A stretch of 64,000 nt of DNA, from the NCBI RefSeq assembly GCF_902459805.1, contig NZ_CABPST010000002.1:682001-746000 (forward strand). The letters are read 5' to 3'. This document shows, in pieces, positions 27,158 through 36,084 of the stretch. The DNA is from Pandoraea bronchicola. Its GTDB lineage: Bacteria > Pseudomonadota > Gammaproteobacteria > Burkholderiales > Burkholderiaceae. Made by a program: the position numbers and the translations under genes. The notes below the pieces were generated by a model. The model worked only from the letters and a program-made list of their open reading frames with translations, was not told the origin of the DNA and made no database searches. The number at the start of each line of letters is the position of its first letter. The first letter of the stretch is position 1.

Positions 27158-27423
27158 GGCGAGTGGCGTCCGCGTGACGCCCCGGATCGCTTGCGGGGCA
27201 TGGCCGCCAGTGTAGCGCACCGCGTATCGGATGCATCGAATGCATCGGATTGCCACACGATCTTCGGACAAGGTGACGCCCGGCGCATTCGATGCGGGCG
27301 GTCTTGCGCGCCCCGTCGCCCGGCGTCCCGGCAAGCGCCGCCGCACAGGGATTCAGGAGTGGGACGATAGGGGGTCGGCGCTGGCGTACCGTTTCCCCCT
27401 CTGCCTCTCCTCACGGCCCCGTC

Positions 27424-27981
27424 ATGACGCTCAAATTTCGTAATCCGGCGAACGGCGATGTCGTCGAGATCACGCGCCTGTCATGCGTTGCGGCATTTTT
27501 CCTCGGCCCGCTCTACCTGCTGGCTTATGGCTTCGCGTGGCATGCGCTCGTCTGGACGGCGCTCGCCATCGGCCCTGCCCTGATCTGGAAGGAATCGGCG
27601 CTGGCGATCTCGCTGCCCGTCACCTGCCTGCTCTATTCGCTGATGATCCACCCGCTGCTCATCGGCAAGCTGCGCGCCAATGGTTGGCTGCCCACGCGCG
27701 ACGATGTCGTGCCCAGCGCAAGCCAGCGCGGCTATGACGCATACGACGATGCCCCGAGCACCCGCAACGCGAGCGCAGGCCTAGCCCTCGCTCCCGTGCT
27801 GCCGACGCTTGCCACGCCCCCTGAGCGTGGTGCGCTCATCCCGACCAACAGCTCCGCAGCCAGCGAACACGCGTCGCTGGCCGGTGATGAAAGGCCATGC
27901 CCGCTCTGCGCCGAGACCATCAAGCGTCAGGCGGTGCGCTGCCGGCACTGTCTGGCGAATCTGCCGGCAACATCGCAATAA
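27424..27981 (+). CDS. membrane protein with C-terminal zinc ribbon
   Basis: A 185-residue protein beginning MTLKFRNPANGDVVEI. Two or three membrane helices follow (FFLGPLYLLAYGFAWHALVW; ALAISLPVTCLLYSLMI), as in DUF2628-like small membrane proteins. A linker leads to a C-terminal zinc ribbon CPLC-x10-CRHC (~163-178). The 3' end overlaps the opposite-strand LysR gene by 62 bases. Function unknown. Confidence 0.75.
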   Translation: MTLKFRNPANGDVVEITRLSCVAAFFLGPLYLLAYGFAWHALVWTALAIGPALIWKESALAISLPVTCLLYSLMIHPLLIGKLRANGWLPTRDDVVPSASQRGYDAYDDAPSTRNASAGLALAPVLPTLATPPERGALIPTNSSAASEHASLAGDERPCPLCAETIKRQAVRCRHCLANLPATSQ

Positions 27982-28837
27982 ACCTGTCGAGCGCCGCCGA
28001 GCCGTGATCCGCGCGATAGGCAAGGCTGATGGGCGCGTGCGGCACATCGCCGTCAATCGGCCAGAAGCCCATCCCGGGCGTGCGAATCTGACTCACCGAC
28101 GCCGGCACCAGCGAGACACCGAACCCCGCCGCCACCATCGGCACGATGGAAGTGATCTGCGGCGCCTCCTGCCCGAGCTTCGGGCGGAAACCCGCCGACT
28201 CGCAGGCCGCGATCGTGCGGTCGTACAGCGCAGGACTGATCTCGCGCGGCAGCAGAATGAACTCGTCCCGCGCGAGCGCAGCAAGCGGCACGCGCTCACG
28301 TGCGCACATGGCATGCCCTAGCGGCAGCACCAGCACCATAGGCTCGTCCACCACAGGCAAGCTGACAATGCCGGGCGGTACTTCGAAAGGCGTGCGCACG
28401 AACGCAGCGTCGATGGCTTCGTCCACCAGCGCCGTCAGCAAACTCGCGGTATTGCTCTGCTGCGGATGCAGTTGTACGTCTGGGTAGCGCGCACGAAAGT
28501 CGCGAATCCACGCCGGAATGCGCGGCTCGAAGTACGTCGCGCCCGCGAATCCAATACGAATCTGCCCCGCCTCGCCGCGCGAAATCTGCTGCATGCGGCG
28601 CTTGACGCGCTCCACCCGCTCCAGAATCTGCCGCGCCTCCGGCAAGAACGCCTCTCCCAACTCGGTCAGCACGACATCGCGCGGCAAGCGCACGAATAGC
28701 GGGCCGCCCAATTCCGCCTCGAGTTGCCGGATCTGCAAGCTCAAGGGCGGTTGCTGAATCCCGACACGCGCAGCGGCTCGCGTGAAATGACGCTCTTCAG
28801 CGACGGCAATGAAATATTGCAAATGCCGCAATTCCAT
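27920..28837 (-). CDS. LysR-family transcriptional regulator
   Basis: A 305-residue LysR regulator starting MELRHLQYFIAVAEERHFTRAA. The HTH includes VGIQQPPLSLQIRQLE, and the effector domain starts GQIRIGFAGATYF. GGGGAG precedes ATG 28837. This N terminus is like those of BenM/CatR-type regulators. It is divergent from the CoA-transferase gene at 29033, its likely target. Its last 20 codons overlap the convergent zinc-ribbon gene. Confidence 0.9.
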   Translation of the reverse strand: MELRHLQYFIAVAEERHFTRAAARVGIQQPPLSLQIRQLEAELGGPLFVRLPRDVVLTELGEAFLPEARQILERVERVKRRMQQISRGEAGQIRIGFAGATYFEPRIPAWIRDFRARYPDVQLHPQQSNTASLLTALVDEAIDAAFVRTPFEVPPGIVSLPVVDEPMVLVLPLGHAMCARERVPLAALARDEFILLPREISPALYDRTIAACESAGFRPKLGQEAPQITSIVPMVAAGFGVSLVPASVSQIRTPGMGFWPIDGDVPHAPISLAYRADHGSAALDRFIAMLPADSPDSAGSAPPDA

Positions 28838-28909
28838 GACAACTCCCCTGTCAGCCCTGCCCCGCCGGGGTTCGCACCGGCAATACATAAAAAATATGAA
28901 AACAACGTG

Positions 28910-28924
28910 TTCAATATATTGGAA
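28910..28924. promoter_or_regulatory. candidate LysR operator
   Basis: A near-perfect palindrome TTCAATATATTGGAA with a T-N11-A core in the AT-rich gap between LysR (start 28837) and the CoA-transferase (start 29033). Confidence 0.5.
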
Positions 28925-29032
28925 ATGTACCCGATGGGTCAATACACTTCGAGTCAAGCGCAAACGGCCTCACCACTGGCTGTTGCGCCAATAGATCAAG
29001 AGATTCGAATAAGAGAGACGAGGAGCCTCACG

Positions 29033-30529
29033 ATGTTTGAAGACCGCATCCGCCTGGCGTCGCTACGCGACCGGGTGATGAGCGCCGACGATGCTGCAAA
29101 GCTGGTTGGCGACGGCATGGTGGTCGGCATGAGCGGGTTCACCCGCGCCGGCGACGCCAAGGACATGCCGATTGCGCTGGCCAAGCGGGCGAAGGCCCAC
29201 CCGATGAAGATCACGCTGATCACCGGGGCATCGCTGGGGCACGATTCCGACAAGACACTCACCGAAGCCGGCGTACTCGCCAAGCGTTTGCCGTTCCAGG
29301 TCGACACGACCCTGCGCAGCGCGATCAATCGCGGCGAGGTGATGTTCGTCGACCAGCATTTGTCGGAGACGGTCGAATTCCTGCGCACCGGCCAGTTCGG
29401 CAAGCTCGACGTGGCGGTGATCGAGGCGGTCGCCATCACGGAAGACGGCGGGCTCGTGCCGAGTTCGTCGGTCGGCAATTCGGCGAGCTTCGCGATTCTC
29501 GCGGAAAAGGTCATCGTCGAGATCAACCTCGCGCAGCCGCTCGCCTTTGAAGGCATGCACGACATCTGGATTCCGGGTCAGCGCCCGCATCGCACGCCGC
29601 TGCCCATCGTCGACGTGCGTGATCGTGTCGGCACGAACGTGGTGAAGATCGCGCCGGAGAAAATCGCCGCCATCGTCATTACCGATACCCCGGACAGCGC
29701 TTCCAATGCCCTGCCGGCCGATGCCGACACGCAGCGCATTGCCGGGCATCTCATCGAATTCTTCCAGCACGAAGTCTCACGTGGCCGTCTGCCGCGCACG
29801 CTGCCTGCGATTCAGTCGGGGATCGGCACCATCGCCAATGCGGTGCTCACGGGCTTCATCGACTCGCCGTTCGAAGACCTCACGATGTACTCGGAGGTGC
29901 TTCAGGACTCGACGTTCGAGCTGATGGACGCGGGCAAGATGGTGTTCGCATCGGGCTCGTCGATCACGGTGTCGCAGGCGGTGCAGGATCGCGTGTTCAA
30001 GCATCTTGAGCGTTATCGCGACAAGCTCGTGTTGCGCCCGCAAGAGGTCAGCAATCATCCGGAAGTCATCCGCCGGCTGGGGCTGATTGCGTTGAATACC
30101 GCGCTCGAAGCGGATATTTACGGCAACGTGAATTCCACGCATGTCGGCGGCACGCACATGATGAACGGCATTGGCGGGTCAGGCGATTTTGCGCGCAACG
30201 CACGCATGGCGATCTTCGCTACCAAGTCGATTGCCAAGGACGGCAAGATCTCGAGCATCGTCCCGATGGTGCCGCACGTCGACCACAACGAGCACGATGT
30301 GGACATCATCGTCACGGAACAGGGTCTCGCCGATCTGCGCACCCTCGCCCCGCGCGAGCGCGTGAATCTGGTGATCGATCACTGCGCCCACCCGAGCTAC
30401 CGGGAAGTTCTGCGCGACTACTATCGCGACGCGTTGCGCTACGGCGGACAGACGCCGCACGCGCTGGAGCACGCGTTCGACATGCACGTCAACTTGCGCG
30501 AGCGCGGCTCGATGCTGGCAGGGAAATGA
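29033..30529 (+). CDS. acetyl-CoA hydrolase/transferase family (succinate:acetate CoA-transferase type)
   Basis: A 498-residue class I CoA-transferase of the Cat1/ScpC/AarC group. Seen are the N-terminal GDGMVVGMSGFTRAGD, LITGASLGHDSD, and the C-terminal NGIGGSGDFARNA and VTEQGLADLRTL blocks. Members move CoA between succinate, acetate and propionate. Here it may serve acetate or propionate metabolism. GAGGAG precedes ATG 29033. The open frame extends upstream to 28724 but that part overlaps the LysR gene and lacks similarity. Confidence 0.9.
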   Translation: MFEDRIRLASLRDRVMSADDAAKLVGDGMVVGMSGFTRAGDAKDMPIALAKRAKAHPMKITLITGASLGHDSDKTLTEAGVLAKRLPFQVDTTLRSAINRGEVMFVDQHLSETVEFLRTGQFGKLDVAVIEAVAITEDGGLVPSSSVGNSASFAILAEKVIVEINLAQPLAFEGMHDIWIPGQRPHRTPLPIVDVRDRVGTNVVKIAPEKIAAIVITDTPDSASNALPADADTQRIAGHLIEFFQHEVSRGRLPRTLPAIQSGIGTIANAVLTGFIDSPFEDLTMYSEVLQDSTFELMDAGKMVFASGSSITVSQAVQDRVFKHLERYRDKLVLRPQEVSNHPEVIRRLGLIALNTALEADIYGNVNSTHVGGTHMMNGIGGSGDFARNARMAIFATKSIAKDGKISSIVPMVPHVDHNEHDVDIIVTEQGLADLRTLAPRERVNLVIDHCAHPSYREVLRDYYRDALRYGGQTPHALEHAFDMHVNLRERGSMLAGK

Positions 30530-30670
30530 CATCGGCGCCGGTCGCCGACGCCGGGGGGCGGGCGGCCGGACGCCGATTGACCGGCATCGACGGCAAACGT
30601 CGATGCCGAGAAGAACATGGGGCGCATGCGGTCCTGTGGGCCGAACGCTGGTGAGAGCGTTCAGGCATTC

Positions 30671-30706
30671 GCGGCTCGCCAGCGATCGTTGGCGAGCCGC
30701 TTTTTA
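30671..30706 (+). terminator. rho-independent terminator
   Basis: An eleven-base perfect stem GCGGCTCGCCA / TGGCGAGCCGC is followed by TTTTTA. It closes the CoA-transferase gene and lies just before the convergent chemoreceptor stop. Confidence 0.9.
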
Positions 30707-30724
30707 TTGCCTGGTGAATGCCGC

Positions 30725-32320
30725 TCAGGCGGGCAGCCGCTGTGTGCGATGCGCTTGATTAGCAGCGCCGTCGAGCGTGAAGATCGACACCAGTTCGCGC
30801 AAGCCACCCGATTGCGCCGCCATCGACTGCGCGGCAGCCGAGGCTTCTTCGACCAGCGCGGCGTTCTGCTGCGTGACGGTATCCATCTGCATGACCGCCT
30901 GATTGACCTGCTCGATGCCCGTGCGCTGTTCGGTGGACGCTGCGGCAATTTCCGCCATGAGATCGGTCACGCGTTTGACGGCATGCACGACCTCGTCCAT
31001 CGTGCTGCCCGCCTCTGAGACAAGCTTCGTGCCCTCGCTGACCTGACGCGTCGAGGCATCGATCAACTCCTTGATCTCCTTCGCGGCATTGGCGCTGCGC
31101 TGCGCGAGCGTGCGCACTTCTCCCGCCACCACGGCGAAGCCGCGGCCCTGTTCACCGGCGCGCGCCGCTTCAACCGCGGCGTTGAGCGCCAGGATGTTCG
31201 TCTGGAAGGCAATGCCTTCGATCACGCTCGTGATGTCCGACACGCGTGCCGAACCCTCGGAGATTTCGCGCATTGTCGCGACCACCTGACGCACCACTTC
31301 GCCGCCGCGCAGGGCGATATGCGAAGCGTTCGTCGCAAGCACGTTACCCTGTTCCGCGTTGTCGGCGTTCTGTTTGACCGTGGTGGTCAGCTCTTCCATG
31401 CTCGCCGCCGTTTCCTCCAGCGACGCCGCCTGCTGTTCAGTGCGCGACGACAGATCGGTATTACCGGCGGCGATCTGCGCCGAGCCTGTCGCGATGCTCT
31501 CACTGGTGTTACGCACCTGCCCCACGACCTGCGCCAACTTCGTGTTCATGTCCCGCAACGATCCCAGCAGTTGGGCGAGTTCGTCCTTGCCATGCACTTC
31601 GATGCGCGAACTGAGATCGCCGCGAGCGACCGTCTGCGCGATATCCACACAACGGCCGATTGGCACCGTAATCGAGCGGGTGATGGCCAGTGCGATGACG
31701 ATATTGACACCCAGCGACAGCAGGATCAGCACGATGGCTGCGACGAACGCTGTGTGGTAGTCACTTGCGGCAGTCTCGCTCGCCGCCTGCGCCCCTGCGC
31801 GATTCACGGCCACGTGCTCGGTGAGCTTGTCGCTGAGTACGGAGAACCGCTTGACCTCGTCGGTCATGACGAGCGTGCGCGCCTGCTCTTTGGCCGCGTC
31901 GTCGCCCTTTGCAAGCTCGGCGGCGCGATTATCGACCGCCAGGTAGCTCGCCCACGCTTCACGCACGGCGTCATACGCACGCTGGTCTTCGCTCGAGGCA
32001 ATCAGACTTTTGTAGCTCTCAAGCGTCTTGTTCATCAGATCGATGGACGCCTGACGCTTGTTCGTTTCGTCCACCCGCGTGCTCTCGTCCGTCGTGAGCA
32101 GCGAGGCAAGTGTGGCCCGGCGCGCGGCATTGGCGGCAACCTGCGCGGTGCCGAGTACCTGCACGCTGGGCAACCAATTGTCGGCCAGATCGCGGGTGCC
32201 GCCATAAATGCGCGACGCCTGGAACACAGCCATGCCACCCACAATACACAGCAGGACCAGCGTGATGGCAAACCCGATGGTCAATCGTGTGCCGATTTTG
32301 AGACTACCCAAGAACTTCAT
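30725..32320 (-). CDS. methyl-accepting chemotaxis protein with four-helix-bundle sensor
   Basis: A 531-residue chemoreceptor. TM1 (~12-32), periplasmic four-helix-bundle (4HB_MCP) ligand domain (~33-190), TM2 (~192-212), HAMP (~213-265) and signalling domain with the hairpin tip [20 protein letters not shown]. The C-terminal ELVSIFTLD is followed by a short basic tail. It signals through CheW/CheA. GGAG precedes ATG 32320. A sigma-28-like promoter lies at 32362-32388. Confidence 0.92.
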   Translation of the reverse strand: MKFLGSLKIGTRLTIGFAITLVLLCIVGGMAVFQASRIYGGTRDLADNWLPSVQVLGTAQVAANAARRATLASLLTTDESTRVDETNKRQASIDLMNKTLESYKSLIASSEDQRAYDAVREAWASYLAVDNRAAELAKGDDAAKEQARTLVMTDEVKRFSVLSDKLTEHVAVNRAGAQAASETAASDYHTAFVAAIVLILLSLGVNIVIALAITRSITVPIGRCVDIAQTVARGDLSSRIEVHGKDELAQLLGSLRDMNTKLAQVVGQVRNTSESIATGSAQIAAGNTDLSSRTEQQAASLEETAASMEELTTTVKQNADNAEQGNVLATNASHIALRGGEVVRQVVATMREISEGSARVSDITSVIEGIAFQTNILALNAAVEAARAGEQGRGFAVVAGEVRTLAQRSANAAKEIKELIDASTRQVSEGTKLVSEAGSTMDEVVHAVKRVTDLMAEIAAASTEQRTGIEQVNQAVMQMDTVTQQNAALVEEASAAAQSMAAQSGGLRELVSIFTLDGAANQAHRTQRLPA

Positions 32321-32361
32321 GCCCGCTCCATGTGCGATAAAACGACAACAATCGCATGAGA

Positions 32362-32388
32362 TAACGGGCGACCATTCAAGAATCTTGA
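32362..32388 (-). promoter_or_regulatory. sigma-28 (FliA) promoter of the first chemoreceptor
   Basis: On the minus strand TCAA-N15-GCCCGTTA resembles the FliA consensus TAAA-N15-GCCGATAA. It lies about 45 bases upstream of the gene. Confidence 0.6.
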
Positions 32389-32639
32389 GCCAATAAACCC
32401 CTGATTCTCACGCAATGGCTTTCAAATAATTACAAAGCCACGCAGACGAAGCGTTTATTCATTGAATTTCGACGTTCGTTTCACAAAGCGAACCAGAAAT
32501 TTTTGAAAACCAGAAATATCCATGGAAATATATTGATTCATCTATCGATGTGAATATTTCCACGCAATGGTGTTCGGGATCACCGCGTCCTTCGACGCGG
32601 CGACATCGGCAGAGGAGAATCCGGCGCGGTCGTCGCAGT
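32389..32639. other. AT-rich intergenic stretch, no gene recognised
   Basis: A clearly AT-richer segment than its surroundings lies between the chemoreceptor promoter and the end of the GFA pseudogene. Several short open frames cross it, but none has a ribosome site or family features. Confidence 0.5.
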
Positions 32640-32996
32640 CTATTTGCTGGCGCCATCAAAAGGCGCCGGATGCACCGTATCCAGATCAATGCCGTCGATA
32701 CAGCGAACATTGACCGCAGCCATTTCCGCTCCGTCCGGCATGTCACCAAAGGCAAACGCTTCGACACCGCATGTCGGGCAGAACTGGTGACGAATGACGT
32801 GCTTATTGAAAAGATATTCCTCCGCCATTCCCACGCCCGCCGTTTGCGAAAACTCCGATATCGGCGAAAAGGCGAGAATCAATCCACGCTTTTTACAGAT
32901 TTAACAATTGCACGCAATTGTTTTGGACAAATCAATATTTGCGGTGAATCGCAATTTACCGCAATGGCATCCGCCTGAATATTGCTGATTCGCCAT
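32640..32996 (-). pseudogene. GFA (glutathione-dependent formaldehyde-activating) family gene with in-frame stop
   Basis: A 118-codon frame from ATG 32996 (AGGAG seven bases upstream) encodes a GFA/CENP-V zinc protein: CHC at residues 10-12, CNC at 29-31, IC at 33-34 and CPTC further on. Codon 32 (32903-32901) is TAA. The sense frame continues without a shift as ICKKRGLILAFSP. Related proteins usually have Ser there (CNCSIC), so a single TCA-to-TAA change explains the break. The zinc site spans the stop, so neither half should work. It could be recent decay, readthrough or a base-call error. AT-richer than its neighbours. Confidence 0.85.
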
Positions 32997-33064
32997 ACCG
33001 TATCTCCTGATTATGTCGAGGACTTGGCCGGAGGGCATCGAATGCGCGAAATCTGCGAGAAGAC

Positions 33065-33108
33065 GCCCGCCGGATCTTGGGACTATTTTGCGACAGAATC
33101 CGGCGGGC
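33065..33108. terminator. inverted repeat downstream of the second chemoreceptor
   Basis: GCCCGCCGGAT (33065-33075) faces ATCCGGCGGGC (33098-33108) across a 22-base loop. A second dyad AGCCGGCG / CGCCGGCT lies at about 33118-33142. Neither has a T tract, so this is a weak terminator or an mRNA 3'-end element. Confidence 0.4.
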
Positions 33109-33180
33109 AGGTGTGACAGCCGGCGGCAGTTGCGCCGGCTTCGTGCAGGAGGAATGGAAGCGCGGGCGCGAGGCGCTCGC

Positions 33181-35067
33181 TCAGGCAGCCAGCGCCGGTT
33201 CGTCGCGACGTGAATCGCGCGAGCCGTTGGCGTGACTACGAACCACGGTAACGCCATGGCGGCCGTGTTCGCGCAGTTGAAACAGCGCGACCGTCTCGGC
33301 AAGATTGCGCGCCTGCTCGCTGAGCATCGCCGATGCTGCCGCCGACTCCTCGACCAGCGCCGCATTTTGCTGCGTCGACTGATCCATCTCTGCCACGCTG
33401 CGGTCGATCTGACTGATGCCGGCGCTCTGCTCCGTCATGGCACTGTGGATCTCACCGACCAGACGGCGCACGCGCGAGATGCCGTCGACGATTTCCCCCA
33501 TCGTGTTGCCTGCGGCCTGCACACGTTGCGTGCCACTCTTGACGTTCTGCACCGACGCCTCGATGAGCGTCTTGATCTCCTGTGCGGCGGCTGCGCTGCG
33601 TTGCGCCAGTGTGCGCACTTCGCCTGCCACCACGGCGAAGCCCCTGCCTTGCTCACCCGCTCGCGCGGCTTCGACGGCTGCGTTCAGCGCGAGAATGTTC
33701 GTCTGGAAGGCGATGCCGTCGATCACGCCGATGATCTCGGTAATGCGCTCCGACGACTGCGCGATCTCGCTCATCGTCGTCACGGCCCCCGTGACGACGT
33801 CGCCGCCACGCCCGGCCGCTTCGCTCGCGTCGTTGGCCAGACGCGTGGCGTGCTCGGCCGCTTCGGCCGTCTGCTTGACGCTGGCCGTCAGCTCGGTCAG
33901 CGCCGCCGACGTCTCCTGCAACGTACCCGCCGACGCTTCCGTGCGCTGCGACAAGTCGCGGTTCCCCATCTCGATCTCGCTCGTCGCCGAGGTCATGCCA
34001 TGCACACCGGCACGCACGTCGATCATGACGGTGCTGATCTTGTCCACGAACGCATTGAACGAGCGGGAAATCTGCGCCACTTCGTCATGACCGACGACAT
34101 CGAGACGGCGTGTCAGGTCCCCGCCGCCCGAACCGATGGTATCCATCGCGTCGCGCACTTGCGACAAGCGACGGAAGGCCTGCGACGTGAAGAAGCTCGC
34201 GATACCGATAGCGCACAGCGTCAGAATGATCAGCGTGATGATCGTGGCGCTCAGCACGCGCGACAGGCCGGCCGTCGCCTCCGCCTTGTCGAGAGCAACG
34301 ACGAAGAGCCAGTCGGTGCCCGGCACCGGCTGTACCTTCAACAGCTTGGCAGCACCGCTGAGATCGACTTCCATCGGCTCGGTCGCACGTTCCATGCTGG
34401 CAAGCACCTCGGGCGTGAGCGATTGCGCGAGATCGCTCCACTGCTTGAGCATGAGCTGCTCATCGGGATGCGCGATCACGAGACCGTCGCGCGAAACCAC
34501 AAACGCGAGGCTCGACGGTGTGGGATGCACGGCCTTGACGACTTCCTGAACGGCGTCGAGCGGCACAGCGCCGCTCACGGCACCGAGCGTCTGGCCGTCG
34601 CGCAGAATCGGCGCGGCGAACGACACGTAGAGCTTGCCCGAAGCGATATCGGCATACGGCTTCACGACGGTCAGCTTGCCGGCACCGGTCGCCCCCTTGT
34701 ACCAGGGACGCGCGGTCGGATCGTAATCGGGCGGCGTGGGGCCGCTGGAGAAGTACGACTTGTCGCTCCAGCCAATGCTGGAGATGGGGAAACCGTTCGT
34801 AGCGCCAAGCAGTTTGGTGAGCGCGACGCCCTGCTCGCCCTTTTCGACGGCGGCGGCTGTGCCCACGACCGATTGGCCCTTGGCTGCCGCCCAGCGTTCC
34901 ACGGCAAGCGTATTGCCGCGCGCAACGGCGTCGAGCGTGTTGGCGATGGTCGACATCATGCTACTGCGCACGATGACGTACGTGGTAATGCCGGAGAGGA
35001 TCAGTGCACCAATAACGGTGGCACACGCGATCAGGATGATGCGTGTTCTAAGCGAAGATACTGTCAT
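33181..35067 (-). CDS. methyl-accepting chemotaxis protein with dCache_1 sensor
   Basis: A 628-residue chemoreceptor. TM1 (~10-30), periplasmic double-Cache domain (~35-270), TM2 (~280-300), HAMP and signalling domain with [20 protein letters not shown]. The Cache domain contains Y..., [11 protein letters not shown] and YADIASGKL, which resembles the Y/R/W/D pattern of amino-acid-binding dCache_1 sensors, so amino acids are likely ligands (inference). The C-terminal [15 protein letters not shown] is not a CheR-binding pentapeptide. Driven by a good sigma-28 promoter at 35164-35190, with a structured leader. Confidence 0.92.
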   Translation of the reverse strand: MTVSSLRTRIILIACATVIGALILSGITTYVIVRSSMMSTIANTLDAVARGNTLAVERWAAAKGQSVVGTAAAVEKGEQGVALTKLLGATNGFPISSIGWSDKSYFSSGPTPPDYDPTARPWYKGATGAGKLTVVKPYADIASGKLYVSFAAPILRDGQTLGAVSGAVPLDAVQEVVKAVHPTPSSLAFVVSRDGLVIAHPDEQLMLKQWSDLAQSLTPEVLASMERATEPMEVDLSGAAKLLKVQPVPGTDWLFVVALDKAEATAGLSRVLSATIITLIILTLCAIGIASFFTSQAFRRLSQVRDAMDTIGSGGGDLTRRLDVVGHDEVAQISRSFNAFVDKISTVMIDVRAGVHGMTSATSEIEMGNRDLSQRTEASAGTLQETSAALTELTASVKQTAEAAEHATRLANDASEAAGRGGDVVTGAVTTMSEIAQSSERITEIIGVIDGIAFQTNILALNAAVEAARAGEQGRGFAVVAGEVRTLAQRSAAAAQEIKTLIEASVQNVKSGTQRVQAAGNTMGEIVDGISRVRRLVGEIHSAMTEQSAGISQIDRSVAEMDQSTQQNAALVEESAAASAMLSEQARNLAETVALFQLREHGRHGVTVVRSHANGSRDSRRDEPALAA

Positions 35068-35113
35068 GCTGTCTGGAGAGGCAGGCCTGCGGCTAGGGGG
35101 GTCAAAAGACAGA

Positions 35114-35160
35114 AGCCGGCGCCCAGGCCACCGGCTCCACTAGGTGGGGGTTCCACCTAG
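35114..35160 (-). other. two hairpins in the leader of the dCache chemoreceptor mRNA
   Basis: Hairpin A: CTAGGTGG / CCACCTAG with a five-base loop (35140-35160), right at the predicted transcript 5' end. Hairpin B: AGCCGG / CCGGCT (35114-35136). They lie between the sigma-28 promoter and the start codon. No riboswitch family is recognised; a stabilising or translation-tuning role is possible. Confidence 0.55.
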
Positions 35161-35163
35161 GGA

Positions 35164-35190
35164 TTTACGGCAGACGTCGAGAGAACTTTA
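35164..35190 (-). promoter_or_regulatory. sigma-28 (FliA) promoter of the dCache chemoreceptor
   Basis: On the minus strand TAAA-N15-GCCGTAAA differs from the consensus TAAA-N15-GCCGATAA at two positions. It lies about 97 bases upstream of ATG 35067. Confidence 0.75.
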
Positions 35191-35355
35191 AGTGTTAACC
35201 CGGAATTCCGACACCCAATGGCATGGCAGCCAGGCGCAATCGCACTTGGCAGTCGCTATGGATGGCGAAACATCAGGGGTGCGAAGGGTACTGCGCAGAA
35301 AGCGCAGAAAGCGCGGGCAGCGCGTGATGACGGGGGCCTGATGCGCGTAGCGGCG

Positions 35356-36066
35356 TCAGTCGTTGGCGGCTGCCTCGGCCTCGGTCTGTTCGATGGCCTT
35401 GACGATGATGCGCAACGTGGCGTCCAGGTGGTCTTCCGTGTGGCGCCGGGTGGCCGCCACATCGCGCGCCCGGTATTCGTCGAGCATCTTCTGATGCTCT
35501 TGGTTGCTCACGTCCACATGCACGGGACGCATGTAGAGCGATAGCGCGATGTAGGGGCCCGAGGCATCGCGCAAGGTCTTGATGAGGTGCGCCAGCCGCG
35601 AATGGTCCTGCGACGCCCATAGCGCGGCATGAAACGCCTGATTCAGCTCGGTCCATTTGACGACGTCCGACGTCGCGAGCATTTCGGCGTGCAACGCCTG
35701 CGCGTGCGCAATGTCCTCCTCCCGAATCGTGGCCATCGCTTGCTCGGCCATCATCGGTTCAAGGGTTTTACGCAGGCGGTATAGCTCGTTGACGTCGTCG
35801 ATCGTGAGACCACGCACCACGGCACCGCGGTGGACGTCGAAAAACACCAGCCCCTCGGAGACCAGCGTGCGCAGCGCTTCGCGCACGGGCGTCGTCGACA
35901 TTTCGAGACGGCGCGCGAGATCGTCCTGCCGAAGCCGGTCTCCCGCCTTCAACTTGCCTTGCAGAATCTCGGTACGCAGTGTCTCGATGGCATATTGATA
36001 TGCCGTGAGCCGGCGGCGGCCGGACGTGCCGGACACGCTGGCAGATGCGGAGGACGTGCTTTTCAA
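35356..36066 (-). CDS. GntR-family (FadR/FCD subfamily) transcriptional regulator
   Basis: A 236-residue regulator. The N-terminal winged HTH spans ~20-90 (LRTEILQGKLKAGDRL, LARRLEMSTTPVREALRTLVSEG), and the C-terminal all-helical FCD domain has the metal-binding D/H pattern (ELNQAFHAALW, HQKMLDEYRARD, HTEDHLD). The start must be TTG 36066, because the frame is closed 21 bases upstream and the first internal ATG lies inside the HTH. It follows the asparaginase stop by 18 bases, as an operon. Confidence 0.88.
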   Translation of the reverse strand: MKSTSSASASVSGTSGRRRLTAYQYAIETLRTEILQGKLKAGDRLRQDDLARRLEMSTTPVREALRTLVSEGLVFFDVHRGAVVRGLTIDDVNELYRLRKTLEPMMAEQAMATIREEDIAHAQALHAEMLATSDVVKWTELNQAFHAALWASQDHSRLAHLIKTLRDASGPYIALSLYMRPVHVDVSNQEHQKMLDEYRARDVAATRRHTEDHLDATLRIIVKAIEQTEAEAAAND

Positions 36067-36084
36067 AGGGATGCCGTTTGTAGA

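Noticed and set aside
33065-33142. Insertion-sequence ends around the GFA pseudogene
   Set aside because: The inverted repeats there are short hairpins near gene ends; no transposase fragments or target duplications are seen.
33232-35160. 642-codon plus-strand ORF opposite the dCache chemoreceptor
   Set aside because: Antisense shadow of a clear chemoreceptor; low-complexity Arg/His-rich product.
35114-35160. Riboswitch in the chemoreceptor leader
   Set aside because: Two simple hairpins without conserved loop motifs of any riboswitch class I know; listed only as structured leader.
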